Assembly (NCBI GenBank): GCA_030425355.1
Contig: JAUIAG010000014.1
Coordinates: forward strand, 1-37,462
DNA length: 37,462 nt
Direction: 5' to 3'
From: Verrucomicrobiia bacterium
Lineage (GTDB): Bacteria > Verrucomicrobiota > Verrucomicrobiia > Limisphaerales > JAJOIW01
This document shows positions 1-7,704 of the stretch, piece after piece (the stretch's first letter is position 1; every line of letters begins with the position of its first letter). The notes under the pieces are model-generated. The model was not told the origin of the DNA, made no database searches, and saw only the letters and a list, made by a program, of their open reading frames with translations. The position numbers and the translations under genes were made by a program.

Positions 1-2999
1 AACGGGTCATTCATCATCATGAGGGACTGTGCCGGAACATTGGTGTCGTTGCGCTGCCCGAGAGTCGAGACCGGTGCCGGAAAATCGAAGGTGGTGAGAA
101 AGTCATTCAGGTTGTTGCGTATGACCGGGAGGTACAGGCTTCGGCGTCCTGCCTTTTCCCCGGCGGAAGGACCGTGGAGAGTCCGGTCGAGTGAACGGCT
201 GACAGCCAGCATGCTGTCGCGGATGGTTTCCGCCTCCAGTCGCCGGACCGGGAAATGGCTCAGGAGTATGTCCGCGGGATCGATCTCCGATGTCCCCGGC
301 TGTGGTGACGGGGAAAGCTGGAAGGTCCGGCTGACAAGAATCTGGCGGAGCATCGATTTGATGGACCAGTTATTGGTGACCATTTCTGAGGCCAGGTGGT
401 CGAGAAGTTCCGGGTGCGACGGCTTCTCCCCGAGTCTGCCGAAGTTGTCCACTGTCGGCACAATGCCACGGCCGAAAACGTGGTGCCACAGGCGGTTGAC
501 GATGACCCTTGAAGTCAGTGTGTTGTCCCGGTCCATGATGGCTTCCGCCAGTTCAATTCTTCCGGAGTTGGTGGACGTGAATTCCCTTCCGCCGAAAACA
601 TCCAGAAACTTGCGGGGAACCGGATTTCCGAGGTCCTTGTGATTGCCCCGGACCATGAGCTTCTGGGTGCGGGGTGGTCCTTCATGAACTCCGGGTGCAC
701 GCCGCGGGACCATCACCTTTTCGGCCTCCACACGACGATAGGAATCAACGAGGCCGGCAAGTGCGGATTCCGGTTCAGTGATGTTTTGCAGAAGACCGCT
801 CCTGACAACGGCATCGAGGAACCGGCTGTCCGGGGCGCTCATCTGTCCCGATTCCCACTTCCGGATTGTGCTCCCGATGGCATTGAGGTAGCTGGCAGCC
901 AGGGCGCGGTCAGAGGAATGACTTTCCGGAGAAGATTCAATGGCATCGATCAGAGGGCTGATGAATTCTGCCGGTTCATTCTGAGGTGGGGTATTCCCCC
1001 GGGGCACCAGGACAGCGTCGGTGAGTCCGAACCACGATCGCTCCTGACCGGTGCGGGCGAGCACCGGCTGATCCGCCGCGGTCGCCACTTCGATATGGGC
1101 ATCGTCCCCTGACCAGTAATCCAGATTGAAACGGATCCATCTCCAATCGGGCGAGTTGTTGATGGAGGTGACTGGATAGACCGTTCCATTGCGCGGGTAG
1201 TTCTGGATGACATAACGCGCCGAGGCATTGCCGTCACCCGCGACTCTCAGGTAAAGGTCGCCTTCCTCAACCACGAAGACAGGTGATTCGACCACCGCCC
1301 GGTGCCGCGTTGAATAAAGGTGCGAATAAAAACCGGCGGGATAGATTCCGTTGATGATCCGGCTGCCCTCTGTGGCCACACTGAAGGATCCATGCGGAGG
1401 CAGATTCGTGCTCACGGCATTCCCGTGGGCATACCATTGCCGGCCATCCTCCGGCATGGAGGCAAACCTCCACGAGGGCGGAAGGTTCTTCCGGTCTGTT
1501 CCAGTCCTTTCCGCGAGTCGGTCGGCGCTTTCTTTGAAGGACTGAAGCATGGCTGTCCACGCACTGGCCCTTTCATTCCTGTTTTCAATGGCGGCCAGTT
1601 GTTTCCAGACCATCAGTGGATGGGCCATATCCTCAGCTCCGGCGGCGGCGGTAGTCAGCCGATCAGCCAGTTCATCCGCATGTGAACGGAAGTATTCGAT
1701 TTCAGAGCGCCACGTCCGGATCAGTTCGGATTTGATACGTCCCTTCAGGTCGTCGAGTTCCCGGATGGCGGAGTGCGCCACTGCATCGGTATCGATGGCG
1801 ATGGATGCGGGCCGAGTGGTCGCCATGACACCGAATACACCGTAAAAGTCCTCCTGGCTGATGGGGTCGAATTTGTGGTTGTGACATCGGGCACAGGATA
1901 CAGTGAGGGACTGGAAAGCCTTGAAAGTCACGTCGATCTGATTCTCGGTGAATCTGACCAGCTCATCGAGGGCATCTGTCGGGGCAAACCCATGGAGGAC
2001 CATGCGGAGATGGGCCGGTCCGATACGGGATTCGTTGATGCCGGCACTCCCGTCGACCCGTGGTGATTCCAGCAGGTCTCCGGCTATGTGCTCCGTGACC
2101 AGCTGGTCATAGGGAACATCCTGGTTGAGGGCGCGAATGAGATAATCCCTGTAGCGCCACGCGTATGGAATTGCCGGATCGCCTTCACTGCCGTGAGATT
2201 CGGCATAACGCACCCAGTCCATCCAGTGACGGGCCCACTTCTCCCCGAAATGTTCGGACTGCAGTAACCGGTCCACTTCATTTTCAATCGCGGTTCTGCG
2301 GGAGACTGATCCGGCGGCTACAAATTTTTCGATGTCCCCGGGTTCCGGAGGGAGGCCTGTCAGAACGAGGTGGATCCGGCGGCACACCAGTCTCAGTGGT
2401 GCGTCCCTGGATGGTTGAAGACTTTCCGACTCCCATCGGGATTGGAGAAATCCGTCTATGGATGTCCAGGCCCAGTCGGGGTTTGCGGATGAGCGGGGAA
2501 TTGGCGGCCGGCGGACGGGCTGGAAGCTCCACCACGATTTTCTGAATTCCATAGCCGCGTCCCACGTCGAGCTTTCCACCTCAGCGGCGGCTTCCGGCTC
2601 GGGGCGTGTGACCCGCGGGTCCGGTGCGCCGTCACTGATCCATTTTTCGAAACTGTCGATGACCTCGGTGGTGAGCGGAGCGCCATCCTCCGGCATTTCA
2701 AGATCGGGAATCTCATGGCGGAGAACCCTCAGAAGAAGGCTGTTGGATGGATTCCCGAGATCCAGCACCGGTCCGGAATCCCCACCTGTCAGGAGCCCGT
2801 CACGGTAATCGAGCCTCAGACCCGCTTTCTGTCTGACGGCTCCGTGGCACTGATAGCATTCCGCAGTCAGAACCGGGCGGATAGTCGTTTCGAATAACTC
2901 TGTTCCGACTTCGGCGGCAGTTGTCGACAGGGTCCGGTTTGAGAACCAGAGAGAAATGACTGCCAGAGCCAGGAATGTCTGATGAGGAAGATTGCGCAT
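1..2999 (-). CDS. Secreted PSCyt1/DUF1549/DUF1553 (PSD1) cytochrome-like protein, C-terminus cut by window edge
   Basis: Reading the minus strand from the ATG at 2999 gives one uninterrupted frame of 999 codons to the window edge. Residues 1-29 form a Sec signal peptide (hydrophobic LALAVISLW core, cleavage near TTAA). A CYQCH haem-type motif at residues 48-52 starts the PSCyt1 domain, which contains a typical DYR..LL.GGDSGP stretch. The DUF1549 part follows (SEHFGEKWARHWMDWVRY, then a second CARCH motif near residue 370 followed by NHKFDPI). A variable middle of about 400 residues leads to DUF1553, with NRLWHHVFGRGIV and the closing PAQSLMMMNDP at the edge. Such proteins are abundant in planctomycetes and verrucomicrobia, often encoded beside sulfatases or DUF1501 proteins; their exact role is unproven, though an extracytoplasmic redox role with c-type haem is likely. 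Probably only a few dozen to about 150 residues are missing. The start has no strong ribosome site. Confidence 0.9.
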   Translation of the reverse strand, partial: MRNLPHQTFLALAVISLWFSNRTLSTTAAEVGTELFETTIRPVLTAECYQCHGAVRQKAGLRLDYRDGLLTGGDSGPVLDLGNPSNSLLLRVLRHEIPDLEMPEDGAPLTTEVIDSFEKWISDGAPDPRVTRPEPEAAAEVESSTWDAAMEFRKSWWSFQPVRRPPIPRSSANPDWAWTSIDGFLQSRWESESLQPSRDAPLRLVCRRIHLVLTGLPPEPGDIEKFVAAGSVSRRTAIENEVDRLLQSEHFGEKWARHWMDWVRYAESHGSEGDPAIPYAWRYRDYLIRALNQDVPYDQLVTEHIAGDLLESPRVDGSAGINESRIGPAHLRMVLHGFAPTDALDELVRFTENQIDVTFKAFQSLTVSCARCHNHKFDPISQEDFYGVFGVMATTRPASIAIDTDAVAHSAIRELDDLKGRIKSELIRTWRSEIEYFRSHADELADRLTTAAAGAEDMAHPLMVWKQLAAIENRNERASAWTAMLQSFKESADRLAERTGTDRKNLPPSWRFASMPEDGRQWYAHGNAVSTNLPPHGSFSVATEGSRIINGIYPAGFYSHLYSTRHRAVVESPVFVVEEGDLYLRVAGDGNASARYVIQNYPRNGTVYPVTSINNSPDWRWIRFNLDYWSGDDAHIEVATAADQPVLARTGQERSWFGLTDAVLVPRGNTPPQNEPAEFISPLIDAIESSPESHSSDRALAASYLNAIGSTIRKWESGQMSAPDSRFLDAVVRSGLLQNITEPESALAGLVDSYRRVEAEKVMVPRRAPGVHEGPPRTQKLMVRGNHKDLGNPVPRKFLDVFGGREFTSTNSGRIELAEAIMDRDNTLTSRVIVNRLWHHVFGRGIVPTVDNFGRLGEKPSHPELLDHLASEMVTNNWSIKSMLRQILVSRTFQLSPSPQPGTSEIDPADILLSHFPVRRLEAETIRDSMLAVSRSLDRTLHGPSAGEKAGRRSLYLPVIRNNLNDFLTTFDFPAPVSTLGQRNDTNVPAQSLMMMNDP

Positions 3000-3199
3000 A
3001 TTCCCGATTGGTCATGATCCGGCCGGGGAAACCGGGTACGACAGGACGCCATGCGGATTCCGGCTGGAACAGGACTATCGAACCACCATCGCGTCGGGGC
3101 GTCAATCCACGGATTGCGCAATGGCGCAGATAGACAGCTGAATTGCCGTCTCTGAAGATTCAGCCTGATCGATCTGTTTCCATGTGTTACACCGCCGTG

Positions 3200-3814
3200 A
3201 TGGATTTTCAGATCAGACAATTGAGCGGCGAGTCCGTCGTCGAAGTCCTGGACGATCTCGCGAGGCTCCGCATCGAGGTCTTCAGGGAATATCCCTATCT
3301 TTACGATGGGAGCATGGAATATGAGCGGGAATATTTGAAAGTTTACTCGGAATGCCCGCGAAGCATCGTCGCGGTGGTGGAGAAGAATGGAGAGATAATT
3401 GGTGCGTCCACGGGGATGCCGCTGGCTGATGAGGCCCCGGAATTCCGCAGACCATTCGAGGAAGCAGCCGGCGACTGGGATACCGGACGGATATTCTACT
3501 TCGGCGAGTCGGTGGTGGACCGGCGATTCCGGGGAAATGGCTTCGGAACACGGTTTTTCGAGATCCGCGAGATGCATGCACGCGCTGTCATCCCGGATCT
3601 TCAGGCGACAGCCTTCTGTGCGGTGAACCGTCCGGATGACCACCCGCAGCGGCCTGTGGACTACCGGCCGCCTGATGCCTTCTGGGCAAGACTCGGGTAT
3701 GTCACTTACCCCGAACTCGTGGCGCACTTCAAATGGAAGGAAGCGGGAGAGGTGAGCGAATCGGAGAAAGCACTGACTTTCCGGGTTCGGCGATGGGATA
3801 CAGCCGGTCAATGA
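3200..3814 (+). CDS. GNAT-family N-acetyltransferase
   Basis: A protein of 204 residues from the ATG at 3200; an in-frame start at 3143 would add 19 residues that look non-homologous, so I prefer the inner start. The core shows the GNAT acetyl-CoA motif: a strand (IFYFGESVVDRRF) followed by R-G-N-G-F-G and a helix (TRFFEIREMHARA), the usual pyrophosphate-binding R-x-x-G-x-G/A loop. Upstream, IVAVVEKNGEIIGASTGMPL is the usual beta2-beta3 pair, and the C-terminal half ends with a DAFWARLGYV element like the substrate-side motif of small-molecule acetyltransferases. The substrate cannot be deduced. It is transcribed away from the cytochrome-like gene, with 200 bases between start codons, and is followed by a terminator hairpin. 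Soluble and cytoplasmic by sequence. Confidence 0.82.
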   Translation: MDFQIRQLSGESVVEVLDDLARLRIEVFREYPYLYDGSMEYEREYLKVYSECPRSIVAVVEKNGEIIGASTGMPLADEAPEFRRPFEEAAGDWDTGRIFYFGESVVDRRFRGNGFGTRFFEIREMHARAVIPDLQATAFCAVNRPDDHPQRPVDYRPPDAFWARLGYVTYPELVAHFKWKEAGEVSESEKALTFRVRRWDTAGQ

Positions 3815-3854
3815 ACCCACGAAGAACGGGTCACGACTTCCGTTGGAAATGAAA

Positions 3855-3885
3855 AGCCGGGACAGGAGATGATCCCGTCCCGGCT
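3855..3885 (-). terminator. Hairpin terminator between convergent genes
   Basis: A perfect 9-bp stem (arms 3855-3863 and 3877-3885, AGCCGGGAC and its complement) encloses a 13-base loop. On the minus strand the stem is followed by TTTT (complement of 3852-3855), the form of a Rho-independent terminator for the metalloprotease gene ending at 3952. It also lies 40 bases past the acetyltransferase stop, so it may work in both directions, although the plus side lacks a clear T-run. Confidence 0.65.
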
Positions 3886-3951
3886 GGCAATTATCTGAAT
3901 GTAGCCGGTGTCAGATGAGTGGCGACCCGGCTTTGGTGTATCGTCCGGACT

Positions 3952-6807
3952 TTACATGACGTAGAGGGCATCCAGTGCCTTGGATATCTTCGCCTGGGCA
4001 TCTGTGAGGTGTGCGCGGGTGTAATCGTCGATATCCTTGTTCTCCAGCGTTACCTTGATCTTCCCGTCCAGTTTCCGGAGGTGAAGTCTGCTCAGGGCAG
4101 TGACTGATTTTGAAGCGGGCCCTGACATCCGCCCTTTTGTGGCGAACTGGATGAGCCGGTCCAGATACTCGGACTGGAGGTTGCGGCGGAGCGATGAGAT
4201 CATCGGGTTGCGGCTGCTGAACTCTTTGTCTTCAGTTTCCTGATCCAGTTCTCTCCAGACGTTGTCGGAAACCTTGTTCATGACTTCGGGGAGGGTGATG
4301 ACATCCTCATCGGCATCGGCGATGAGTTCGTTGTCGTAGACACGGCCCAGCGTGCTGGGATTGAAGATCATGGTCAGCACGGATGACTGTATCCCCTCGA
4401 TTCTGTCATGAACCGGCCAGGTGGAATCGGCCATGACGGAGGACTGATCGTCCCACCATTTGTCCAGTGACATGTGCCGAAGCAGCTCCGGAGTCAGACC
4501 GAAGGCTTCGTCGTTAAAGGCATTGTCGATGACGAATTCAAGAGCGTCGCGCTGTTCATCACCTGGAACAACTTCAATCGGCTTGCGTCCGTTGGGATCA
4601 CCTTTCTTGTCGCGGTAAACAAAGGCACCGCCGATCCAGTTGCCCATCATGGAGAGGGACCGGCTCTGGAATGACAGTGTCATCTCATAACCGCGACGGG
4701 CCTTGGACCAGCTTTCGCCGTCCTTGACAAACTTGGTGAGAATTCTGTCCCGGTGGTAGTTGGCGAGGTTGATCTGGTTTTTTGCATACTCCAGCGGGTC
4801 CCTGGCGAAGTCGTAGCGTCGGGCGAATGGATCCGGTCCGAAAGTATCCTCGTCGGTGGCGAATGCGAGTTCGGGTTCGGCGACACGGCTGAGGATCTTG
4901 TCCAGGTCGTCCTGCTTGGTGGAGGTGCTGTAGCCATACTCGATGGCCCACATGTCATAGGGACCGATATCGATCATGGTGTGGTCGCCATATGCCTGTT
5001 CCCTGTCCACTTTCATGTTGATGGGCAGGTAATCCATGACTGATCCGGCAAATGGCTTTTTGCCTTTGACTTCCTCGCTGTTGATTTCCTCCTGGGAGTA
5101 GATACTGGAGGCTTTGAAGTTGTGGCGCAGACCGAGAGTGTGGCCGACCTCGTGGGCTACCAGTTCCGCAATCAGCGGGCCGATGAAGCTTTCGGGCACA
5201 CCGTCGAGCAGAGTCTCCTCGGGCTTTTTGTCTTTTTTATCGTCCTCTTTTTTCTCATCGCCGTCGCCTTCCTTGTCATCGTCCTCTTCAGCGTCATTCC
5301 GGAGTGTGTTCAGAAAACGCATCATGGCGATGTCCATGGATTTCCAGTCCGCTGCGCGGCACAGTCCGTTGACCTGGCTGATACGTCCGCTGAGGCCGTC
5401 GAATTCCTGATCGCCGATGAGGCCGTTGGATTCCTGGGCAGCCTCATGACCGCCATAGGGTGCACCGGCCATCCTGGCTGAAAGTACCTTGAGGTGGTTG
5501 CGCTGGGAAGGCGGGGCAAGCCGAATGCGTGGATCCCAGTCGGGATTTTCATTCAGCCATGCCATGGTTTCAGGAGTGAATCCTTCCGTCATGAGCTGAG
5601 GCATGATCTTGTGATATTGAGTCCAGAAGTGGCGGATCCATCCGTCAGTCAGGATGATATCGGCATCGAGAATCTGCCCGGTGTTCGGATCCACCCTGCT
5701 GGGGCCGATGGCTGTTCCCACATTGTTGTTCAGCCAGCGCACGAAATTGTACCGGACATCCTCCGGGTGCTTCTCCATGTGTGCGCCGGTGGAGGCGTCC
5801 TGATACCGGACTTCGATGGCATCGGCGAGCCCCACTTTCTCGAAGGCTTTGTTCCACATCAGCACGCCCTCGCGGACCCAACGGCGGTAACGCACGGGAG
5901 TTGTGTGCTCGATGTAGAAAATGATCGGTTCCTTGACCGGGCTGACAGCGAGTTTGGGATCGGCCTTTTCAAGGTGCCAGCGGTTGACGTAGCGGATGGT
6001 GTTCTCTTCGGCCGAGTAACTCCCGTAGTCGCTGTAATGCGTGGTGAAATACCCGACGCGTTCATCCGCCCTGCGCGGCTTGTAGCCGGTGTTTTCGGGG
6101 ATGGTGCTGATGGAGTAATGGATGGTCTTGAGTTGTCCATTGCCGACAGGAACCTCGTAGGACAGCTCAACGTTGCCGGGGAAGGCTTCGGCTGTTTTGA
6201 TGACCGCCAGCCGGGGATTGATGTTGCTGACACTGCTTCCGAAGAACAGGGATGCCTTGCCGACCAGCAGAGCGTCCATGTCGATCACAGGGCCCCATTT
6301 TGGGAGCATGGTGAGGATGGGAACATCAAACAATACCCGATCCGTGAACAGCCTCTCGACAGACATCCGGGATTCCTTCTCACCATTGGCGCGGATCTCG
6401 AGATTCGGGACGATGAATGCCAGACGGTCGTCGATCTTTTTCCAGTATCCGTAAATTTCGCCGGCCTGAAGTCCAGCGTAGTCCTCGCCGCTGGCCACGG
6501 TCAGGGCGATATAGTATTTGGACTTCATCTTCTTGGCACTGAGTGCCGCGAGCATCTGGCCGTCCTTTTCGCGGGTCCAGATGGACATCAGACTCGGTTC
6601 ATCCGAACCTCGGGAAATGACTTCCTGATAGCCTTCCATCACCTTGGTATAGGGAGGAAATTCGGGCTTTTTGCCGTTCTCCGATTCATTCTGCTGGTCC
6701 CCGTTTTCCTGGGCCTTCAGGTCCGTGACAGTGGTCAGCGGACTCAGGCCAACCAGCAGGGCCGAGGCCCACAGGATGGATTTTGACTTGATCATGCTTG
6801 ATTTCAT
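3952..6807 (-). CDS. Secreted zinc-dependent metalloprotease (DUF5118/DUF5117/DUF4953 family)
   Basis: A protein of 951 residues with a Sec signal peptide (basic start, core ILWASALLVGLSPL, cleavage near LKAQ). The start at 6807 is supported by AGAAGG four bases upstream. Order: a short DUF5118-like segment (about 45-85), a DUF5117 beta-rich region (about 90-290) and a catalytic DUF4953 region. The metzincin zinc site is clear: HEVGHTLGLRH with H552, E553, H556 and H562, and a Met-turn SVMDY around M591. Just before the zinc helix, residues about 504-528 are almost purely Asp, Glu and Lys, a charged loop not expected in the core fold and probably exposed. The family is common in Bacteroidota, planctomycetes and verrucomicrobia; substrates are unknown. 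It acts in the periplasm or outside the cell. It stands alone between a convergent acetyltransferase gene and a divergent HAD-like gene, so is probably monocistronic. Confidence 0.9.
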   Translation of the reverse strand: MKSSMIKSKSILWASALLVGLSPLTTVTDLKAQENGDQQNESENGKKPEFPPYTKVMEGYQEVISRGSDEPSLMSIWTREKDGQMLAALSAKKMKSKYYIALTVASGEDYAGLQAGEIYGYWKKIDDRLAFIVPNLEIRANGEKESRMSVERLFTDRVLFDVPILTMLPKWGPVIDMDALLVGKASLFFGSSVSNINPRLAVIKTAEAFPGNVELSYEVPVGNGQLKTIHYSISTIPENTGYKPRRADERVGYFTTHYSDYGSYSAEENTIRYVNRWHLEKADPKLAVSPVKEPIIFYIEHTTPVRYRRWVREGVLMWNKAFEKVGLADAIEVRYQDASTGAHMEKHPEDVRYNFVRWLNNNVGTAIGPSRVDPNTGQILDADIILTDGWIRHFWTQYHKIMPQLMTEGFTPETMAWLNENPDWDPRIRLAPPSQRNHLKVLSARMAGAPYGGHEAAQESNGLIGDQEFDGLSGRISQVNGLCRAADWKSMDIAMMRFLNTLRNDAEEDDDKEGDGDEKKEDDKKDKKPEETLLDGVPESFIGPLIAELVAHEVGHTLGLRHNFKASSIYSQEEINSEEVKGKKPFAGSVMDYLPINMKVDREQAYGDHTMIDIGPYDMWAIEYGYSTSTKQDDLDKILSRVAEPELAFATDEDTFGPDPFARRYDFARDPLEYAKNQINLANYHRDRILTKFVKDGESWSKARRGYEMTLSFQSRSLSMMGNWIGGAFVYRDKKGDPNGRKPIEVVPGDEQRDALEFVIDNAFNDEAFGLTPELLRHMSLDKWWDDQSSVMADSTWPVHDRIEGIQSSVLTMIFNPSTLGRVYDNELIADADEDVITLPEVMNKVSDNVWRELDQETEDKEFSSRNPMISSLRRNLQSEYLDRLIQFATKGRMSGPASKSVTALSRLHLRKLDGKIKVTLENKDIDDYTRAHLTDAQAKISKALDALYVM

Positions 6808-7107
6808 GGTGCCTTCTAAGTTGACCCGTAATGACCGGGTTTTGTGTCAAATATTTTGTCTTTTTCCTGAATTCGCAAGTCCACCGGAATTCCGGAAGCC
6901 GAATGGCGGTCAACAAAACTGACACAATATCAGTTACTTACGGATAAATGACCGCGTTTCTTTATCGGGAACCGTCAATCAACTCCTCTGCCGGCGCGAA
7001 ACCCGACCGGGAAATACAACAGCAACCCGATGCCTGTCGGTTTGGATTGATGAATTGTCCGGGAAATGTGATCCTCTGCACCGCATTCAAATCCGACCTG
7101 TTTATCC
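6808..7107. promoter_or_regulatory. Divergent regulatory gap between metalloprotease and HAD-like gene
   Basis: This 300-base gap must hold promoters for both flanking genes. Seen directly: TTGTGTCA at 6842-6849 and its exact inverse TGACACAA at 6920-6927, about 70 bases apart; a hairpin ACCCG-N7-CGGGT at 6824-6840 just upstream of the metalloprotease ribosome site; and TGACC occurring twice in 6822-6835. A possible forward promoter is CTGACA (6919-6924) with GATAAA 18 bases later (6943-6948); a possible minus promoter is TTGCGA with AATATT 17 bases on, overlapping the left repeat. Promoter calls are weak matches. The inverted octamers may be operator half-sites or chance. No small gene is seen here. 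Confidence 0.35.
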
Positions 7108-7632
7108 ATGTCTCAAAAAGAATGGGCAGTTATTGATCTCAATCCGCCATTGCCGCGGATGGTCGCGCTGAACCTTGACCGTTGTCTGGTCGATTTTGGC
7201 GGTGCGTCCATACTCAGGATGATGCCGCCTCTTCTGGAGGAGGGGGGAGAGCTTTATGATTCCAATGACAATCTGATTTCCACCGGCAGTGAAGTCCGAT
7301 CCTCATTGGGGCAGATGCTGTCTGCCGGCATCGTTCTGGCCGTCTTTCTTGAGACCCCGCGTCCGGATCTGGCCAACCTTGTGATCCGCAGTCTGGGCCT
7401 TGATTCATTTTTTGAACTGAATGGAATCGGAACCGGCCGGCGGTCCACACAGCTGGCGGACCTTCGTCGATCCGCCGGTGTCGAAGTGGATGATATTCTG
7501 GTTCTGGACCACCGGTTGAATGGAACCGAGTGGTGTGAATCGGCGGGGATGGTCGGTTTCACGCTGGATAAAGTCCTCGACAGCACCTCGCTCAACAAAG
7601 CACTGGACCTTTACCGGGATAACGCCCCGTGA
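7108..7632 (+). CDS. HAD-superfamily MDP-1-like protein with degraded catalytic motifs
   Basis: A 174-residue soluble protein that follows the magnesium-dependent phosphatase-1 (MDP-1, acid phosphatase class IIIC) pattern along its length: a first strand (MVALNLDRCLVDF), a segment resembling the family's cap insert, a second strand (GIVLAVFLETPRPDLAN), then LGLDSFFE and a DDILVLDH..NGTE motif. Key residues differ from the family: the nucleophile Asp of the DxDxT motif is Asn (N22, with D24 kept), the usual A-S-R-T of motif II reads F-L-E-T, the G-S-K of motif III reads G-R-R (110-112), and the F-D-D-E motif reads L-D-H-R (D134, H135). It is therefore probably not an active Asp-phosphatase and could be a binding or regulatory pseudoenzyme. 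No ribosome site is visible at the ATG. It is convergent with the sulfatase gene. Confidence 0.72.
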   Translation: MSQKEWAVIDLNPPLPRMVALNLDRCLVDFGGASILRMMPPLLEEGGELYDSNDNLISTGSEVRSSLGQMLSAGIVLAVFLETPRPDLANLVIRSLGLDSFFELNGIGTGRRSTQLADLRRSAGVEVDDILVLDHRLNGTEWCESAGMVGFTLDKVLDSTSLNKALDLYRDNAP

Positions 7633-7704
7633 CAGCGGTCGGCAACCCTTCAGTCTGCGGGATCCCGATGGCGGGGATTTTGATCCTGACGGCGTTCAGG
7701 AGAT

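Noticed and set aside
19..1112. Two overlapping forward ORFs (207 and 157 codons)
   Set aside because: They are shadows of the minus-strand DUF1553 frame, which matches a known family throughout.
2867..3820. 317-codon minus ORF
   Set aside because: Antisense to the acetyltransferase and overlapping the start of the cytochrome-like gene; no domain seen.
5494..6786. 430-codon forward ORF
   Set aside because: Exactly antisense to the N-terminal half of the zinc metalloprotease, whose signal peptide and domains are clear; no recognisable domain in the forward reading.
7662..7681. ATCCC-N7-GGGAT followed by TTTT after the HAD-like gene
   Set aside because: Five-pair stem only; could be a weak terminator but not supportable.
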